Positions 16,184 to 25,385 of a DNA stretch of 64,000 nucleotides are shown one piece after another. A program made the translations under genes and the position numbers. Under the pieces are notes generated by a model that ran no database searches, was not told where the DNA came from, and saw only the letters and a list, made by a program, of their open reading frames with translations. This DNA is from Irineochytrium annulatum. Taxonomy: Eukaryota; Chytridiomycota; Chytridiomycetes; Chytridiales; Chytridiaceae. Each line of letters starts with the position of its first letter. The stretch's first letter is position 1. The DNA is taken from positions 89,128-153,127 of the forward strand of contig JADGJL010000010.1 in the NCBI GenBank assembly GCA_027600665.1. Reading direction: 5' to 3'.

Positions 16184-17638
16184 ATGAGATTATTTGAGAT
16201 ACTTTTAGTTCTATCCTGCTTCGCTTTACTCGCAGACTTACTATTTATTAAAAGAAGTGCAAAGAAAACAGGCCTAGGTATAGGTATAGGAAGCAGTGTC
16301 ATACTCGTAGCTCATTTATTGGTTGAGGGATACAGATGGCAGTTGCTTTTGGTATATATCATGACGGCGCTATTTATAATCATCGTTTTACTCCGGCATT
16401 CCGACAAGATGATCCATCTAAAAATAGGAAAGGTATTGAAGTATAGTTTATCTTCCCTAATCGTCATTCTGCTTGTTGCTTCTACCCTCTTGTCGGTATA
16501 CTTACCTGTCTTTGATTTGCCGAAGCCCGAGGGTCCAGAGAAAGTAGGTACTCAAACCTTCCATTTTACAGATCAGAACAGAGATGAAATCTTGACTGAA
16601 GATCAAACCGATAAGAGGGAGTTAATGGTTCAAGTCTGGTACCCTACTGAAAACATTAGTAACAAGAAACGTGACACGCTGTTTCCAAATAATAAAGAAA
16701 TGTTCAAAACGTATATTCAGAGCTTCTCTGCTTCTTTGAAACTGCCTGAATTTGTGCTCGACTACTGGAAATATAGTCATAGCAACTCTTATGAAAATGT
16801 AGAAATATTACCTTCGGCAAGTCCTAATCCTGTGGTGCTGCTATCTCATGGTATGGGAACCAGTAGAGTTCTACAGGCATCACAGGCGGAGAATCTGGCC
16901 AGTCATGGGTTTATCGTAGTGACAATCGATCATACGTACAGCACGTTTGCTACCCTCTTTCCTGATGGTCGTGTAACGGGGTATACAACAAAGATGACAA
17001 CCATAGATGACCGCAGAGAAGTTGGCGATATATGGACAAAAGACGTGGAGTTTGTAATTGATCAAATTGAAAAGCTGAATTCAGGTGCAATTGAAAGTCA
17101 GTTTAAAGGAAAAATCGATGTAGATAACATCGGTGCGATGGGGCATTCTTTTGGGGGTGCAACGGCGTTTAATGCAACGTATTTGGATCATCGAATCAAG
17201 GCCGGGGTTAATATGGATGGGTCACTGAATGAAGTAGAAGATAGAGATGATATAAACAAGCCGTTTATGTTTATCAGATCGGGAAATTTTGAAGAGTGGT
17301 TAGCCACTTTTGAAAAGGATAGAAATTCGGATGACGAAGTAACTAAGTTTCTTTCAGATGAGCTGCACATTATGAAAAATGTTATTGAACATGGGGGAAA
17401 TGTAATTTATATAGAAGGAACCCAGCACTTCAATTTCACGGATCTTCAATTTTATTCAGAACTGATTAAACTGTCCGGGATCACAGGAGAGATCAATGGT
17501 AAGAGAGGTTCAAATATCGTAAATCAATATGTACTCGATTTCTTTAACAAACAATTGAAAGGAACGGGTGGAAACCTGATTCAGGGGCCGAGCGACATCT
17601 ATCCAGAGGTGAAATTTGTAGATCCGAAAGAACTGTAA
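16184..17638 (+). CDS. Membrane protein with PAF-acetylhydrolase-like alpha/beta hydrolase domain
   Basis: 484 residues. About four hydrophobic segments (roughly 2-22, 33-52, 53-70, 87-110) precede a C-terminal alpha/beta-hydrolase domain. That domain has VVLLSHGMGTS (oxyanion region), GAMGHSFGGATA (nucleophile elbow), VNMDGS (probable catalytic Asp) and EGTQHFNFTD (probable catalytic His). The layout resembles platelet-activating-factor acetylhydrolase (group VII PLA2)-like bacterial proteins, which hydrolyse short acyl esters on lipids. It is the third kind of serine hydrolase in the locus and is likely co-transcribed with the S12 gene 35 bp downstream. Confidence 0.85.
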   Translation: MRLFEILLVLSCFALLADLLFIKRSAKKTGLGIGIGSSVILVAHLLVEGYRWQLLLVYIMTALFIIIVLLRHSDKMIHLKIGKVLKYSLSSLIVILLVASTLLSVYLPVFDLPKPEGPEKVGTQTFHFTDQNRDEILTEDQTDKRELMVQVWYPTENISNKKRDTLFPNNKEMFKTYIQSFSASLKLPEFVLDYWKYSHSNSYENVEILPSASPNPVVLLSHGMGTSRVLQASQAENLASHGFIVVTIDHTYSTFATLFPDGRVTGYTTKMTTIDDRREVGDIWTKDVEFVIDQIEKLNSGAIESQFKGKIDVDNIGAMGHSFGGATAFNATYLDHRIKAGVNMDGSLNEVEDRDDINKPFMFIRSGNFEEWLATFEKDRNSDDEVTKFLSDELHIMKNVIEHGGNVIYIEGTQHFNFTDLQFYSELIKLSGITGEINGKRGSNIVNQYVLDFFNKQLKGTGGNLIQGPSDIYPEVKFVDPKEL

Positions 17639-17673
17639 TTAGCCAAAATATTTAAACTCAGGAGATGATGTGA

Positions 17674-19764
17674 ATGGGACGACAAACGGGAAAACGAACT
17701 TCAATCACCGCCTTAACTCTGGTGTTAATGATGTTAGCTCCAATGTCAGTCATGGCCGCACCAGCTACGAGTAACAACAGCGATTTAACGTATGAACCAA
17801 CCAAGAAAATAGTAGCGGAGAAAGCGAAGATCCTAACTGAGACGTACGGTACGACCAGTGTACAATATGCATTAATCGATGCTGGAGAGATTGTGGTGTC
17901 CGGTCAAACGGGCAAGAACGATATAGAGGATAAAGTACCGCTTACTTCAGATACAATCTACGGCATCGGCTCAACAAGTAAAATGTTTCTTACAGCTTCT
18001 GTTATGAAGCTTGTTGATGATGGCAAGATCGATTTGGATGTGCCAATTGTGAACTATTTACCTGATTTTAAGATGAAAGATAACCGGTACAAATTAATCA
18101 CACCACGTATGTTGTTGAATCATTCCGCTGGTCTACTAGGCAGCTCCGGTAGCAATGCTACATTATACGGGGATAATGACACGTATTCACATGACACGTT
18201 TCTGGAGCAATTGGCGAACCAACACCTGAAGGCTGATCCTGGCGCGTACTCGGTGTATAGTAACGACAGTTTTACGTTAGCCGAGATTCTAGTTGAAAGA
18301 GTGAGCGGCATGGGCTTTACTGCATTTATACACAAATATATTACAGAGCCCCTGGACATGAAACATACCAAAACACCGCAGGATGTCGTTGATCCGGCAG
18401 CAATGGCGGGAATCTATTCTCCTTTGGTTGAAGGCCAGCTTCCTCAAGAGAATTATAATATCATTGCTACTGGAGGCATCTATTCCACTGCTGAGGATCT
18501 GGTGAAATTTTCACAAATCTTCACGGGAGAATTCGATGGCATTTTTTCCAATAAGTCGGTAGGAGCCATGGCGCAGGAAGAATACAAAAGAGGTATGTGG
18601 CCGGAGGATAGCGACACGTCTATATCTTACGGGTTAGGGTGGGATAGTGTACATTTGTACCCATTCAGTGAATATGGCATCAAAGCTATTACCAAAGGTG
18701 GGGATACCATATCGTATCACTCCTCATTAATTGTACTGCCAGAATACAATCTGGCTGCAGCCGTTACCTCATCAGGGGGAACGAGTGCCAGAGATCAGTT
18801 TATTGCAAGTGAATTATTACTCAGTGCACTTGAGGAAAAGGGCATTATTACAGAACGAAAGCCGGAAAAATCGTTTGGCGTACCAGTGAAGGCAGATATG
18901 CCTAAAGAAATATCCACGTATGCGGGTATATACGGTTCTAATAATTCGGTGAAGAAGATCGAAATGAATCATGCTGGAAAAATGACTGTATCCGCGCTAA
19001 CAGCTCCAAATAATTCGGCTCAAGAATACACATATACAGCGGATGGTACGTTTGTTAACGATAAAGGCACAGAAAAGCTGAAATTCGTTACAGAGCAGAA
19101 TGGAAGGACATATCTATGGTCTCGATCTTATATATCCATGCCGGGACTGGGACAGTTGGCGTTCTCCGAATATACGGCGGAGAAGCTGGAAGCCAATGAA
19201 TTATCCCAAGATATTACTGCCTCATGGGAGCAGCGTGAAGGTAAGAGATACTACGTGGTGAATCAGAAGTATACATCAACTGTATATCTCCATTCATCAC
19301 CAATTCTTTCTTTTCATATGAATGAAGAGACCCCAGGGTATATGACCAATAGTAAGATTATTGGAGCCAACAAAGCAGTCACAGATCTTCAAATCCCTGG
19401 TATGGCAGGACGGGATTCAAAGGAAATTTATTTCGCTGAAAAGAATGGAGTAGAGTACATTACAGCTGTAGGTAGCATATACGCCAGTGAGGAAATCGTA
19501 CAATCACTCTATTCGGGCAAACAATCTGTAACAACGATTCAATCAGACGGTTACGCCAAATGGTTTTCTATACCATCAACGGTGAATGGAAAAGTCATGA
19601 CCGTTAAACTGCCTTCAAATGGTGCCTTTGCCGTATATGATCAAAAGGGCATTTGTATTAATCACACCGTGGTCAGCGGTAAGAATGAGGTTGTTTTACC
19701 GGAAAACGGTCGCATTGTATTTGCAGGTGACGTTGGTTCCACATTTGAAATTTCATTGAAATAG
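17674..19764 (+). CDS. Secreted S12-family (beta-lactamase-fold) serine hydrolase, copy 1
   Basis: 696 residues. A signal peptide ends at about MAA-AP (residues 27-30). The S12/class C fold spans ~45-395. It carries Ser100-x-x-Lys103 in [10 protein letters not shown], Tyr195-Ser-Asn197 in YSVYSNDSF, and a third motif [11 protein letters not shown] near 341 in place of the usual Lys-Thr-Gly. The remaining ~300 residues are a long beta-rich C-terminal region with repeated [18 protein letters not shown] strands, absent from true beta-lactamases. Relatives include DD-peptidases, D-aminopeptidases, esterases and FmtA-like teichoic acid enzymes. Substrate not deducible. AGGAGA sets ATG 17674. Confidence 0.9.
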   Translation: MGRQTGKRTSITALTLVLMMLAPMSVMAAPATSNNSDLTYEPTKKIVAEKAKILTETYGTTSVQYALIDAGEIVVSGQTGKNDIEDKVPLTSDTIYGIGSTSKMFLTASVMKLVDDGKIDLDVPIVNYLPDFKMKDNRYKLITPRMLLNHSAGLLGSSGSNATLYGDNDTYSHDTFLEQLANQHLKADPGAYSVYSNDSFTLAEILVERVSGMGFTAFIHKYITEPLDMKHTKTPQDVVDPAAMAGIYSPLVEGQLPQENYNIIATGGIYSTAEDLVKFSQIFTGEFDGIFSNKSVGAMAQEEYKRGMWPEDSDTSISYGLGWDSVHLYPFSEYGIKAITKGGDTISYHSSLIVLPEYNLAAAVTSSGGTSARDQFIASELLLSALEEKGIITERKPEKSFGVPVKADMPKEISTYAGIYGSNNSVKKIEMNHAGKMTVSALTAPNNSAQEYTYTADGTFVNDKGTEKLKFVTEQNGRTYLWSRSYISMPGLGQLAFSEYTAEKLEANELSQDITASWEQREGKRYYVVNQKYTSTVYLHSSPILSFHMNEETPGYMTNSKIIGANKAVTDLQIPGMAGRDSKEIYFAEKNGVEYITAVGSIYASEEIVQSLYSGKQSVTTIQSDGYAKWFSIPSTVNGKVMTVKLPSNGAFAVYDQKGICINHTVVSGKNEVVLPENGRIVFAGDVGSTFEISLK

Positions 19765-19805
19765 ATGAATTCTAGTAAGGTAGCATGTTTAACGAAACTA
19801 AGAAG

Positions 19806-19834
19806 GCAGCCGATCAAAGTAATCGGCTGCTTTT
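19806..19834 (+). terminator. Rho-independent terminator
   Basis: GCAGCCGAT at 19806-19814 and ATCGGCTGC at 19822-19830 form a perfect stem with a 7-nt loop, followed by TTTT. It ends the PAF-AH-like/S12 transcript just before the second two-component pair. Confidence 0.85.
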
Positions 19835-19884
19835 GTTCAATTGAAGAAAATATATTTATATTCTTTTTTCGGAGAGTGGAAACG

Positions 19885-20559
19885 ATGCCTACGATATTAG
19901 TTGCTGACGACGATGCGAACATTCGCAAACTCGTCTGTTTATTTTTGCGCAACGACGGATTTACTACCATCAACGCCGTAGACGGAAAGGAAGCCCTGGC
20001 TATCTATACCTCCACGCCAGTCGATTTGGTTATTCTTGATATTATGATGCCAGTCATGGACGGTTGGGCATTATGCGAGGAACTTCGAAGAGCCAATCCG
20101 GATCTTCCGTTACTCATGTTGACGGCAAGAAACGAGACCTGGGAGAAAGTACAAGCATTTCAGCTCGGGACAGATGATTATATGACGAAGCCATTCGATC
20201 CGCTTGAGTTGATGGCTCGCGTCAAGGCACTGTTGAAACGATACCGTATAGGTTTAACGCAGACCATCCAATTAGGAAACGTTATTCTGAACCGGCAGAC
20301 TTATAAGGTCCTGAGGGGTACAGAGTCGTTCACCTTGCCGCTTAAAGAGTTCGAATTATTGTATAAACTTGCTGGATTACCGGGACAAGTCTATACGCGG
20401 GAGCAACTAATCGATCAAGTTTGGGGAATTAATTATACTGGCGATGATCGAACGATAGACGTGCATATTAAACGTCTACGCGAACGTTTTACCGATATCT
20501 CCGATTTTCGTATCGAAACGGTGCGGGGACTTGGCTACCGGCTAGAGGTGCAGGAGTGA
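19885..20559 (+). CDS. OmpR/PhoB-family response regulator (locus copy 2)
   Basis: 224 residues, the same length as copy 1. The frame stays open back to 19765, but that extension runs through the terminator. GGAGAGTGG at 19871-19879 marks ATG 19885, which aligns with the start of copy 1. The receiver (LDIMMPVMDGW, TKPFDP) and winged helix (DDRTIDVHIKRLRERF) are intact. I count about 37 differences from copy 1 by eye, most of them conservative. The near-identical DNA-binding domain suggests shared targets. It overlaps the kinase gene (GTGA). Confidence 0.95.
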   Translation: MPTILVADDDANIRKLVCLFLRNDGFTTINAVDGKEALAIYTSTPVDLVILDIMMPVMDGWALCEELRRANPDLPLLMLTARNETWEKVQAFQLGTDDYMTKPFDPLELMARVKALLKRYRIGLTQTIQLGNVILNRQTYKVLRGTESFTLPLKEFELLYKLAGLPGQVYTREQLIDQVWGINYTGDDRTIDVHIKRLRERFTDISDFRIETVRGLGYRLEVQE

Positions 20560-21917
20560 CCGGCTCCCTCTATACACGTGTAGTCCTGACCTTTTTGGTC
20601 TCCGTGACCGGGGGCACCATCCTTTCTTTTCTTGCTACAACCTGGATATTTCAAGATAAATTAAACGAAAACATACAAGCTTCCTTGCTTGACTTTGGAC
20701 AGGATATCGTCCGCATCTACGAGACATTGCCTCTACGCGAAGCAGAAATGTTTATAAGTGAAATGAAACAACTCAACTCTTACCACATCCGAATCTATAA
20801 AGCAACGGGTCCGTTTCAATCCTATGGAGAACTTAAAGGACAACATCCTTTCCTAGTGACTACAGAACAATTGAAGAAAGTGCTGGATGGAGGAAGAGTC
20901 CAAGTTAATGGAATCGATACGATCTTCTTGGGATTGCCGATAAAAACTGAAATGGGAAGCATAGCAATGTTTGTAGAGCCCCTCACTTCCTCTTCCACCT
21001 CATTTCTTATCAAATTTGTTGTAACCTTTTTGATTTGTTCGTTGTTAGCAGGAAGCCTATTGATACTAATTGCGGCTATTTTTCTGGTAAGACCGATCAA
21101 AAAATTGACAAAAGCGACCCGGCTTATAGCTGCTGGAGATTTCAACGTCAAGCTTAATATTAAACAAAAGGGTGAGATAGGTACTTTGGCTCGCAGCTTT
21201 GAAGAAATGATGCACGATCTAAAGCAGCTTGAGCAGATGCGCAGGGAATTTGTAGCAAACGTGTCCCATGAAGTTCAGTCTCCGCTCACTTCCATTTCCG
21301 GTTTTGCTATAGCGCTCAAGCAGGTAGACCTCCCGGATGACGAAAAAAGCGATTATCTCGACATTATCATCACTGAAACTGCACGAATGTCCAAAATAAG
21401 TGATAGTCTGCTAAAGCTGAGTTTGCTTGAATCTCAATCATTGCAAATGCGGCTGGCCACGCTCAGTCTGGATGAACAGATCAGACGAGTAATTGTCGCT
21501 ATTCAACCCCAATGGTCGGCCCGTAACATTCAGATCGATCTTGATTTGCAGCCCACCCAAATCACGGCCGATTATGATCAGTTAAATCAGGTGTGGATCA
21601 ATATCTTCGGCAATGCCATCAAATTTTCCGAAGATGGTGCCCGAATTAACGTCACGATCAAACAGAATATCAAGAACGTGGCGATCCGCATATCGGATTC
21701 GGGTATTGGTATTCTCCCGGAAGACCAAAAGCGTATATTTGACCGCTTCTTTAAAGCAGATCGTTCCCACAGTCAGAAATATGAAGGAAGCGGTATGGGA
21801 CTAGCTATTGTAAAGCAGATCATCTCGCTTCATCAAGGGGACATCCGGGTGGAGAGCGAATATGGACGAGGAACGACCTTCATCGTCATCTTGCCAATTA
21901 CAACACCCACAGAGTGA
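20556..21917 (+). CDS. Membrane sensor histidine kinase (locus copy 2)
   Basis: 453 residues with a GTG start overlapping the regulator stop. The architecture equals copy 1: TM1, a ~120-residue extracytoplasmic region, TM2, HAMP, HisKA (VSHEVQSPLTSISGF) and HATPase_c (DSGIGI, then GSGMGLAIVKQI). The cytoplasmic core is highly similar to copy 1. The extracytoplasmic loop is visibly more diverged, so the two sensors may detect related but different signals. No terminator is obvious between this gene and promoter copy 3. Confidence 0.95.
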   Translation: MTGSLYTRVVLTFLVSVTGGTILSFLATTWIFQDKLNENIQASLLDFGQDIVRIYETLPLREAEMFISEMKQLNSYHIRIYKATGPFQSYGELKGQHPFLVTTEQLKKVLDGGRVQVNGIDTIFLGLPIKTEMGSIAMFVEPLTSSSTSFLIKFVVTFLICSLLAGSLLILIAAIFLVRPIKKLTKATRLIAAGDFNVKLNIKQKGEIGTLARSFEEMMHDLKQLEQMRREFVANVSHEVQSPLTSISGFAIALKQVDLPDDEKSDYLDIIITETARMSKISDSLLKLSLLESQSLQMRLATLSLDEQIRRVIVAIQPQWSARNIQIDLDLQPTQITADYDQLNQVWINIFGNAIKFSEDGARINVTIKQNIKNVAIRISDSGIGILPEDQKRIFDRFFKADRSHSQKYEGSGMGLAIVKQIISLHQGDIRVESEYGRGTTFIVILPITTPTE

Positions 21918-21996
21918 TTGAATTTTATGCCTTCACTAGTCTATGACACCCTGTAAAAACCTCCTTGCGTATAATGATGCAAACTTTTTTTGCCTG

Positions 21997-22050
21997 TTCA
22001 TCCTCCGTTCATGTTGTAGTCATTAGGGGGACATCTTGGTTTGTTATATT
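21997..22050 (+). promoter_or_regulatory. Locus promoter copy 3: tandem 11-bp TTCAT boxes plus -10
   Basis: TTCATCCTCCG at 21997-22007 and TTCATGTTGTA at 22008-22018 are adjacent. GTCATTAGGGGGACAT follows, then TATATT at 22045-22050, again exactly 26 bp after the second box. This copy is the most diverged. The invariant bases are TTCAT in both boxes, GTCA, GACAT/TACAT and TAnnnT. It lies inside a spurious N-terminal extension of the S12 reading frame. Confidence 0.65.
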
Positions 22051-22111
22051 GTGTTTAGCGCCCACGTTATGGTGGCTTAACACAATGATGAAGACAGGAG
22101 TAGATGCAAGA

Positions 22112-24241
22112 ATGAAACCAAGAGAGGTAACAAAACTGGAGATGAGTGTGAGGAGAGCAAGAAAGAGAAATACTATAGCTGCTGTGACTCTCATGCTGAC
22201 GATACTTGCCCCGCTATCTGCAATGGCCGCACCGGCTGTCATGAATAACAGCATTAACCTTACGTACGAGACAACAAAGAAAACCGTAATCGAAAAAGCT
22301 AAATTGCTGACGGAGACGTACGGTACGACGAGTCTGCAATATGCGCTCATTGATGGTGGAGAGATTACGGTGTCCGGTCAAACGGGGAAGAACGATCTAA
22401 ACGACAAGGTACCTCTTACTACGAACACGATCTATGGCATAGGGTCAACCAGTAAAATGTTTCTTACAGCTTCAGTGATGAAGCTGGTGGATGAAGGCAA
22501 GATCGATCTGGATGTGCCTGTTGTGAACTATATGCCTGATTTTACAATGAAAGATAATCGACACAAACAGATTACACCCCGTATGTTGCTGAATCATTCG
22601 GCCGGGCTTCCCGGAGCTTCTAACGGTAGTGCTATACTGTATGGGGACAATGATACCATTGCACATGATACCTTTTTGGATCAATTGGCGACCCAGAATC
22701 TGATGGCAGAGCCAGGTGCGTATTCGGTGTACTCTAACGATGGATTTACATTAGCTGAAATTCTGGTTGAGAGAGTCACTGGTATGAGCTTTACGGCATT
22801 TATACACAAATATATTACAGAGCCTCTGAAAATGAATCATACCAAAACACCACAGGATATAGTTAATCCGGAAGAAATGGCGGGAATCTATTCCCCTTTT
22901 TATGAGGCACAACTTCCAAAAGAGAATTATAATATCATTGCTTCAGGAGGCATATATTCCACCGCTAAGGATCTGGTGAAATTTTCGCAAATCTTCACAG
23001 GAGAGGTCAAAGGGATTCTTTCCAACAAGTCGGTAGAAGCCATGGAGCAAAAAGAATACAGAAGAGGCATGTGGCCAAAGGATAGTGATTCTTCTATGTC
23101 GTACGGATTAGGGTGGGATAGTGTGGACTTGTTCCCATTCAGTGAGTACGGCATCAAGGCTGTTACGAAAGGTGGAGATACGTTATCTTATCATTCTTCA
23201 CTCGTCGTACTTCCGGAATACAACATGGCTGCAGCCGTGATCTCTTCAGACGGGTCAAGCGTAACCGATCAATTCATTGCGAGTGAGTTATTACTTAGCG
23301 CACTTGAAGAAAAGGGCATGATTAAAGAACGGAAACCGGAAAAATCATTTGGTGTACCTGTGAAGGCTGATATGCCTAAAGAAATCTCCAAGTTTGCAGG
23401 GAATTATGGTGGCAATAATTCAGTGACGAAGATCAAAATAAATACGGCTGGACAAATGACGGTCTCCTCTCTCACGTCTCCAAGTCATCCGGTTCAAGAA
23501 TACACCTATACATCAGATGGTACTTTTGTGAGTGATGATGGTACAGAAAAGTTGAAATTCGTTGTGGAGAAAAATGGGAATACCTACCTGTGGTCTCGAT
23601 CTTATATCTCCGTTCCAGGACTCGGACAGGTGGCTCTCTCAGAATATAATGCGGAGAAGCTGGAAGCCAATACATTACCCAAGGAGATTAACGATGCATG
23701 GGCAAAGCGTGATGGTAAAAAATATTATCTGGTGAATGCGAAATACACATCCATGTTTTATCTTAATGCTACATCGATCGTGCCTATTTATATGAATAAA
23801 GAGAATCCAGGGTATATGTCCAATAATAAGATTATTGGAGCAGACGAAGCAGCCAATCAATTGCAGATTCCGGGTAGTGCCGGACGAGAACCAATGGACA
23901 TTCATTTCTTCAAAAAGAACGATGGAGAGTATCTTACATTTTCAGGTTATGTATTCGTCAGTGAGGAATTGGTAAAACCAATCTATTCCGGTAAACAATC
24001 CGCAACAACGATTCAAGCAGATGGATATGCCAAATGGTTTTCGGTACCCGCTACTGCGAAAGGAAAAGTCATGACAGTGAAGTTATCTGCAAATGGAGCC
24101 TTCGCTATCTATGATCAGAACGGAGTTTGTATTAATCACAGCGTAGTCAGCGGTAATAATGTTGTTGTTTTACCCGAAAACGGCCGTATTGTATTTGCAG
24201 GTGAGGCTGGCGCCAAATTTGAAATTTCACTAAAAAAGTAA
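22112..24241 (+). CDS. Secreted S12-family (beta-lactamase-fold) serine hydrolase, copy 2
   Basis: About 709 residues from ATG 22112 (AGGAG at 22096-22100). ATG 22142 aligns better with the start of copy 1 and is the alternative. The frame is open to 21965, but that stretch contains promoter copy 3. A signal peptide ends near AMAAPA. The catalytic motifs match copy 1: GIGSTSKMF (Ser-x-x-Lys), YSVYSNDGF (Tyr-Ser-Asn) and [11 protein letters not shown], followed by the same ~300-residue beta-rich C-terminal part. It is clearly a duplicate of the gene at 17674. It is probably co-transcribed with the alpha/beta hydrolase 25 bp downstream. Confidence 0.9.
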   Translation: MKPREVTKLEMSVRRARKRNTIAAVTLMLTILAPLSAMAAPAVMNNSINLTYETTKKTVIEKAKLLTETYGTTSLQYALIDGGEITVSGQTGKNDLNDKVPLTTNTIYGIGSTSKMFLTASVMKLVDEGKIDLDVPVVNYMPDFTMKDNRHKQITPRMLLNHSAGLPGASNGSAILYGDNDTIAHDTFLDQLATQNLMAEPGAYSVYSNDGFTLAEILVERVTGMSFTAFIHKYITEPLKMNHTKTPQDIVNPEEMAGIYSPFYEAQLPKENYNIIASGGIYSTAKDLVKFSQIFTGEVKGILSNKSVEAMEQKEYRRGMWPKDSDSSMSYGLGWDSVDLFPFSEYGIKAVTKGGDTLSYHSSLVVLPEYNMAAAVISSDGSSVTDQFIASELLLSALEEKGMIKERKPEKSFGVPVKADMPKEISKFAGNYGGNNSVTKIKINTAGQMTVSSLTSPSHPVQEYTYTSDGTFVSDDGTEKLKFVVEKNGNTYLWSRSYISVPGLGQVALSEYNAEKLEANTLPKEINDAWAKRDGKKYYLVNAKYTSMFYLNATSIVPIYMNKENPGYMSNNKIIGADEAANQLQIPGSAGREPMDIHFFKKNDGEYLTFSGYVFVSEELVKPIYSGKQSATTIQADGYAKWFSVPATAKGKVMTVKLSANGAFAIYDQNGVCINHSVVSGNNVVVLPENGRIVFAGEAGAKFEISLKK

Positions 24242-24266
24242 ATGAACTCAACAGGAGAGAACCATC

Positions 24267-25208
24267 ATGATGAAAAAAATATTAATCATTTTGCTCAAAA
24301 TATTCGGAGCGATCGTTATCGCTTTTGCATTATTTATTGCGACTGTCTTTATTGTTAATGTATTTAGCAACAAATCGGAGGAAGGGAAAATAAAATCATA
24401 CGGCCAGTTTGTAGCGGTTGACGGGAAAAACATGAATGTGTTGATTCAAGGAAAAGGCAAAGAAACGGTGGTATTACTTCCTGGGTATGGAACACCCGCC
24501 CCAGCCCTTGATTTCAAACCGCTCATCGATCAGCTATCTCCATTTTACAAAGTCGTTGTCATTGAACCTTTCGGTTATGGATTAAGTGACATTACTGAAA
24601 AAGAGCGTACTACGGAAAATATGGTTAGTGAAATTCATGAAGCGTTACAGCAACTTGGTATTCATCGTTATACGCTCATGGCTCACTCCATTTCAGGAAT
24701 ATACGGACTGGATTATGTGAACAAATATGCAAACGAAGTAACTTCCTTTGTCGGCATCGAGAGCAGTGTCCCAACGCAGGGAGGTAACGATGATCCATTC
24801 CCAACTGAAACGTACAAACTGCTTAAAAAATCAGGATTCTACCGATTGTTAATGAAACTGGCCCCTGATCAACTGATTGCACCCGATGTTGATGATGAAA
24901 CCAGAGAACAAATTCGAATCCTTTCACTCAAAAATACGTTTAATCCGAACAATCTGAATGAAGGCGAAAACTTTGGTCCTAACTTCAAAGCAGCGGAGAA
25001 CCTGACCTTCCCCAAAGATCTTCCGTTGATTTTCTTCTTACAAGCGAATGATACTGAAACGGAAGGATGGATACCCTTGCATGAAGAGCAAGTCAAAGAT
25101 TCAGTGCATGGAAAAGTGATGACTTTCGAGGGAGATCATTATTTGCATCACACCCGCTCCAAAGAAATGGTTCAAGAATATAGGAAGTTTATGAGTGAAA
25201 TAGAGTAG
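24267..25208 (+). CDS. Membrane-anchored alpha/beta hydrolase (paralogue C)
   Basis: 313 residues with CAGGAGAG at 24252-24259. The TM helix is at ~5-30 with a very short cytoplasmic tail, unlike the long basic tails of A and B. The hydrolase domain keeps VVLLPGYGTPAP and EPFGYGLSDITEKERTTEN. The nucleophile elbow reads AHSISG instead of GHSISG, a small change at the first elbow residue that need not abolish activity. GDHYLHHTRS supplies the His. It pairs with S12 copy 2 as paralogues A and B pair with copy 1. Confidence 0.9.
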   Translation: MMKKILIILLKIFGAIVIAFALFIATVFIVNVFSNKSEEGKIKSYGQFVAVDGKNMNVLIQGKGKETVVLLPGYGTPAPALDFKPLIDQLSPFYKVVVIEPFGYGLSDITEKERTTENMVSEIHEALQQLGIHRYTLMAHSISGIYGLDYVNKYANEVTSFVGIESSVPTQGGNDDPFPTETYKLLKKSGFYRLLMKLAPDQLIAPDVDDETREQIRILSLKNTFNPNNLNEGENFGPNFKAAENLTFPKDLPLIFFLQANDTETEGWIPLHEEQVKDSVHGKVMTFEGDHYLHHTRSKEMVQEYRKFMSEIE

Positions 25209-25224
25209 AGTGTGTCAACAAAAG

Positions 25225-25249
25225 AAGCCGCGAAATCGCGGCTTTTTTC
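25225..25249 (+). terminator. Rho-independent terminator
   Basis: AAGCCGCG at 25225-25232 and CGCGGCTT at 25237-25244, with a 4-nt loop and a T-run, close the two-component/serine-hydrolase locus. Confidence 0.9.
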
Positions 25250-25303
25250 TATTGAAAGAGGTGATGAACATACATACGTAGTTACTTTATTGGAAAATTA
25301 AGG

Positions 25304-25366
25304 TTGACACTCCTTGTCGCCGCGTATACAATCGTATACATGAATGCGTTGTATACATATGTATAC
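25304..25366 (+). promoter_or_regulatory. Promoter with two GTATAC palindromic operators
   Basis: TTGACA at 25304-25309 and TACAAT at 25327-25332 are separated by 17 bp, a near-consensus promoter. GTATAC occurs at 25324, 25334, 25351 and 25361. The copies form two palindromes of GTATAC-N4-GTATAC with centres 27 bp apart. The first covers the -10 and the second lies in the leader before the ribosome binding site. This layout implies tight repression of the ABC exporter operon by an unidentified dimeric regulator. Confidence 0.8.
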
Positions 25367-25385
25367 ACGTCATGGAGGTGGCAGG

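Noticed and set aside
19765..19884. N-terminal extension of the second response regulator
   Set aside because: It spans a perfect terminator hairpin, and the paralogue starts at the position equivalent to 19885.
21965..22111. N-terminal extension of S12 copy 2
   Set aside because: The stretch contains the conserved TTCAT boxes and -10 of promoter copy 3 and lacks a counterpart in copy 1. Translation from 21965 is unlikely.
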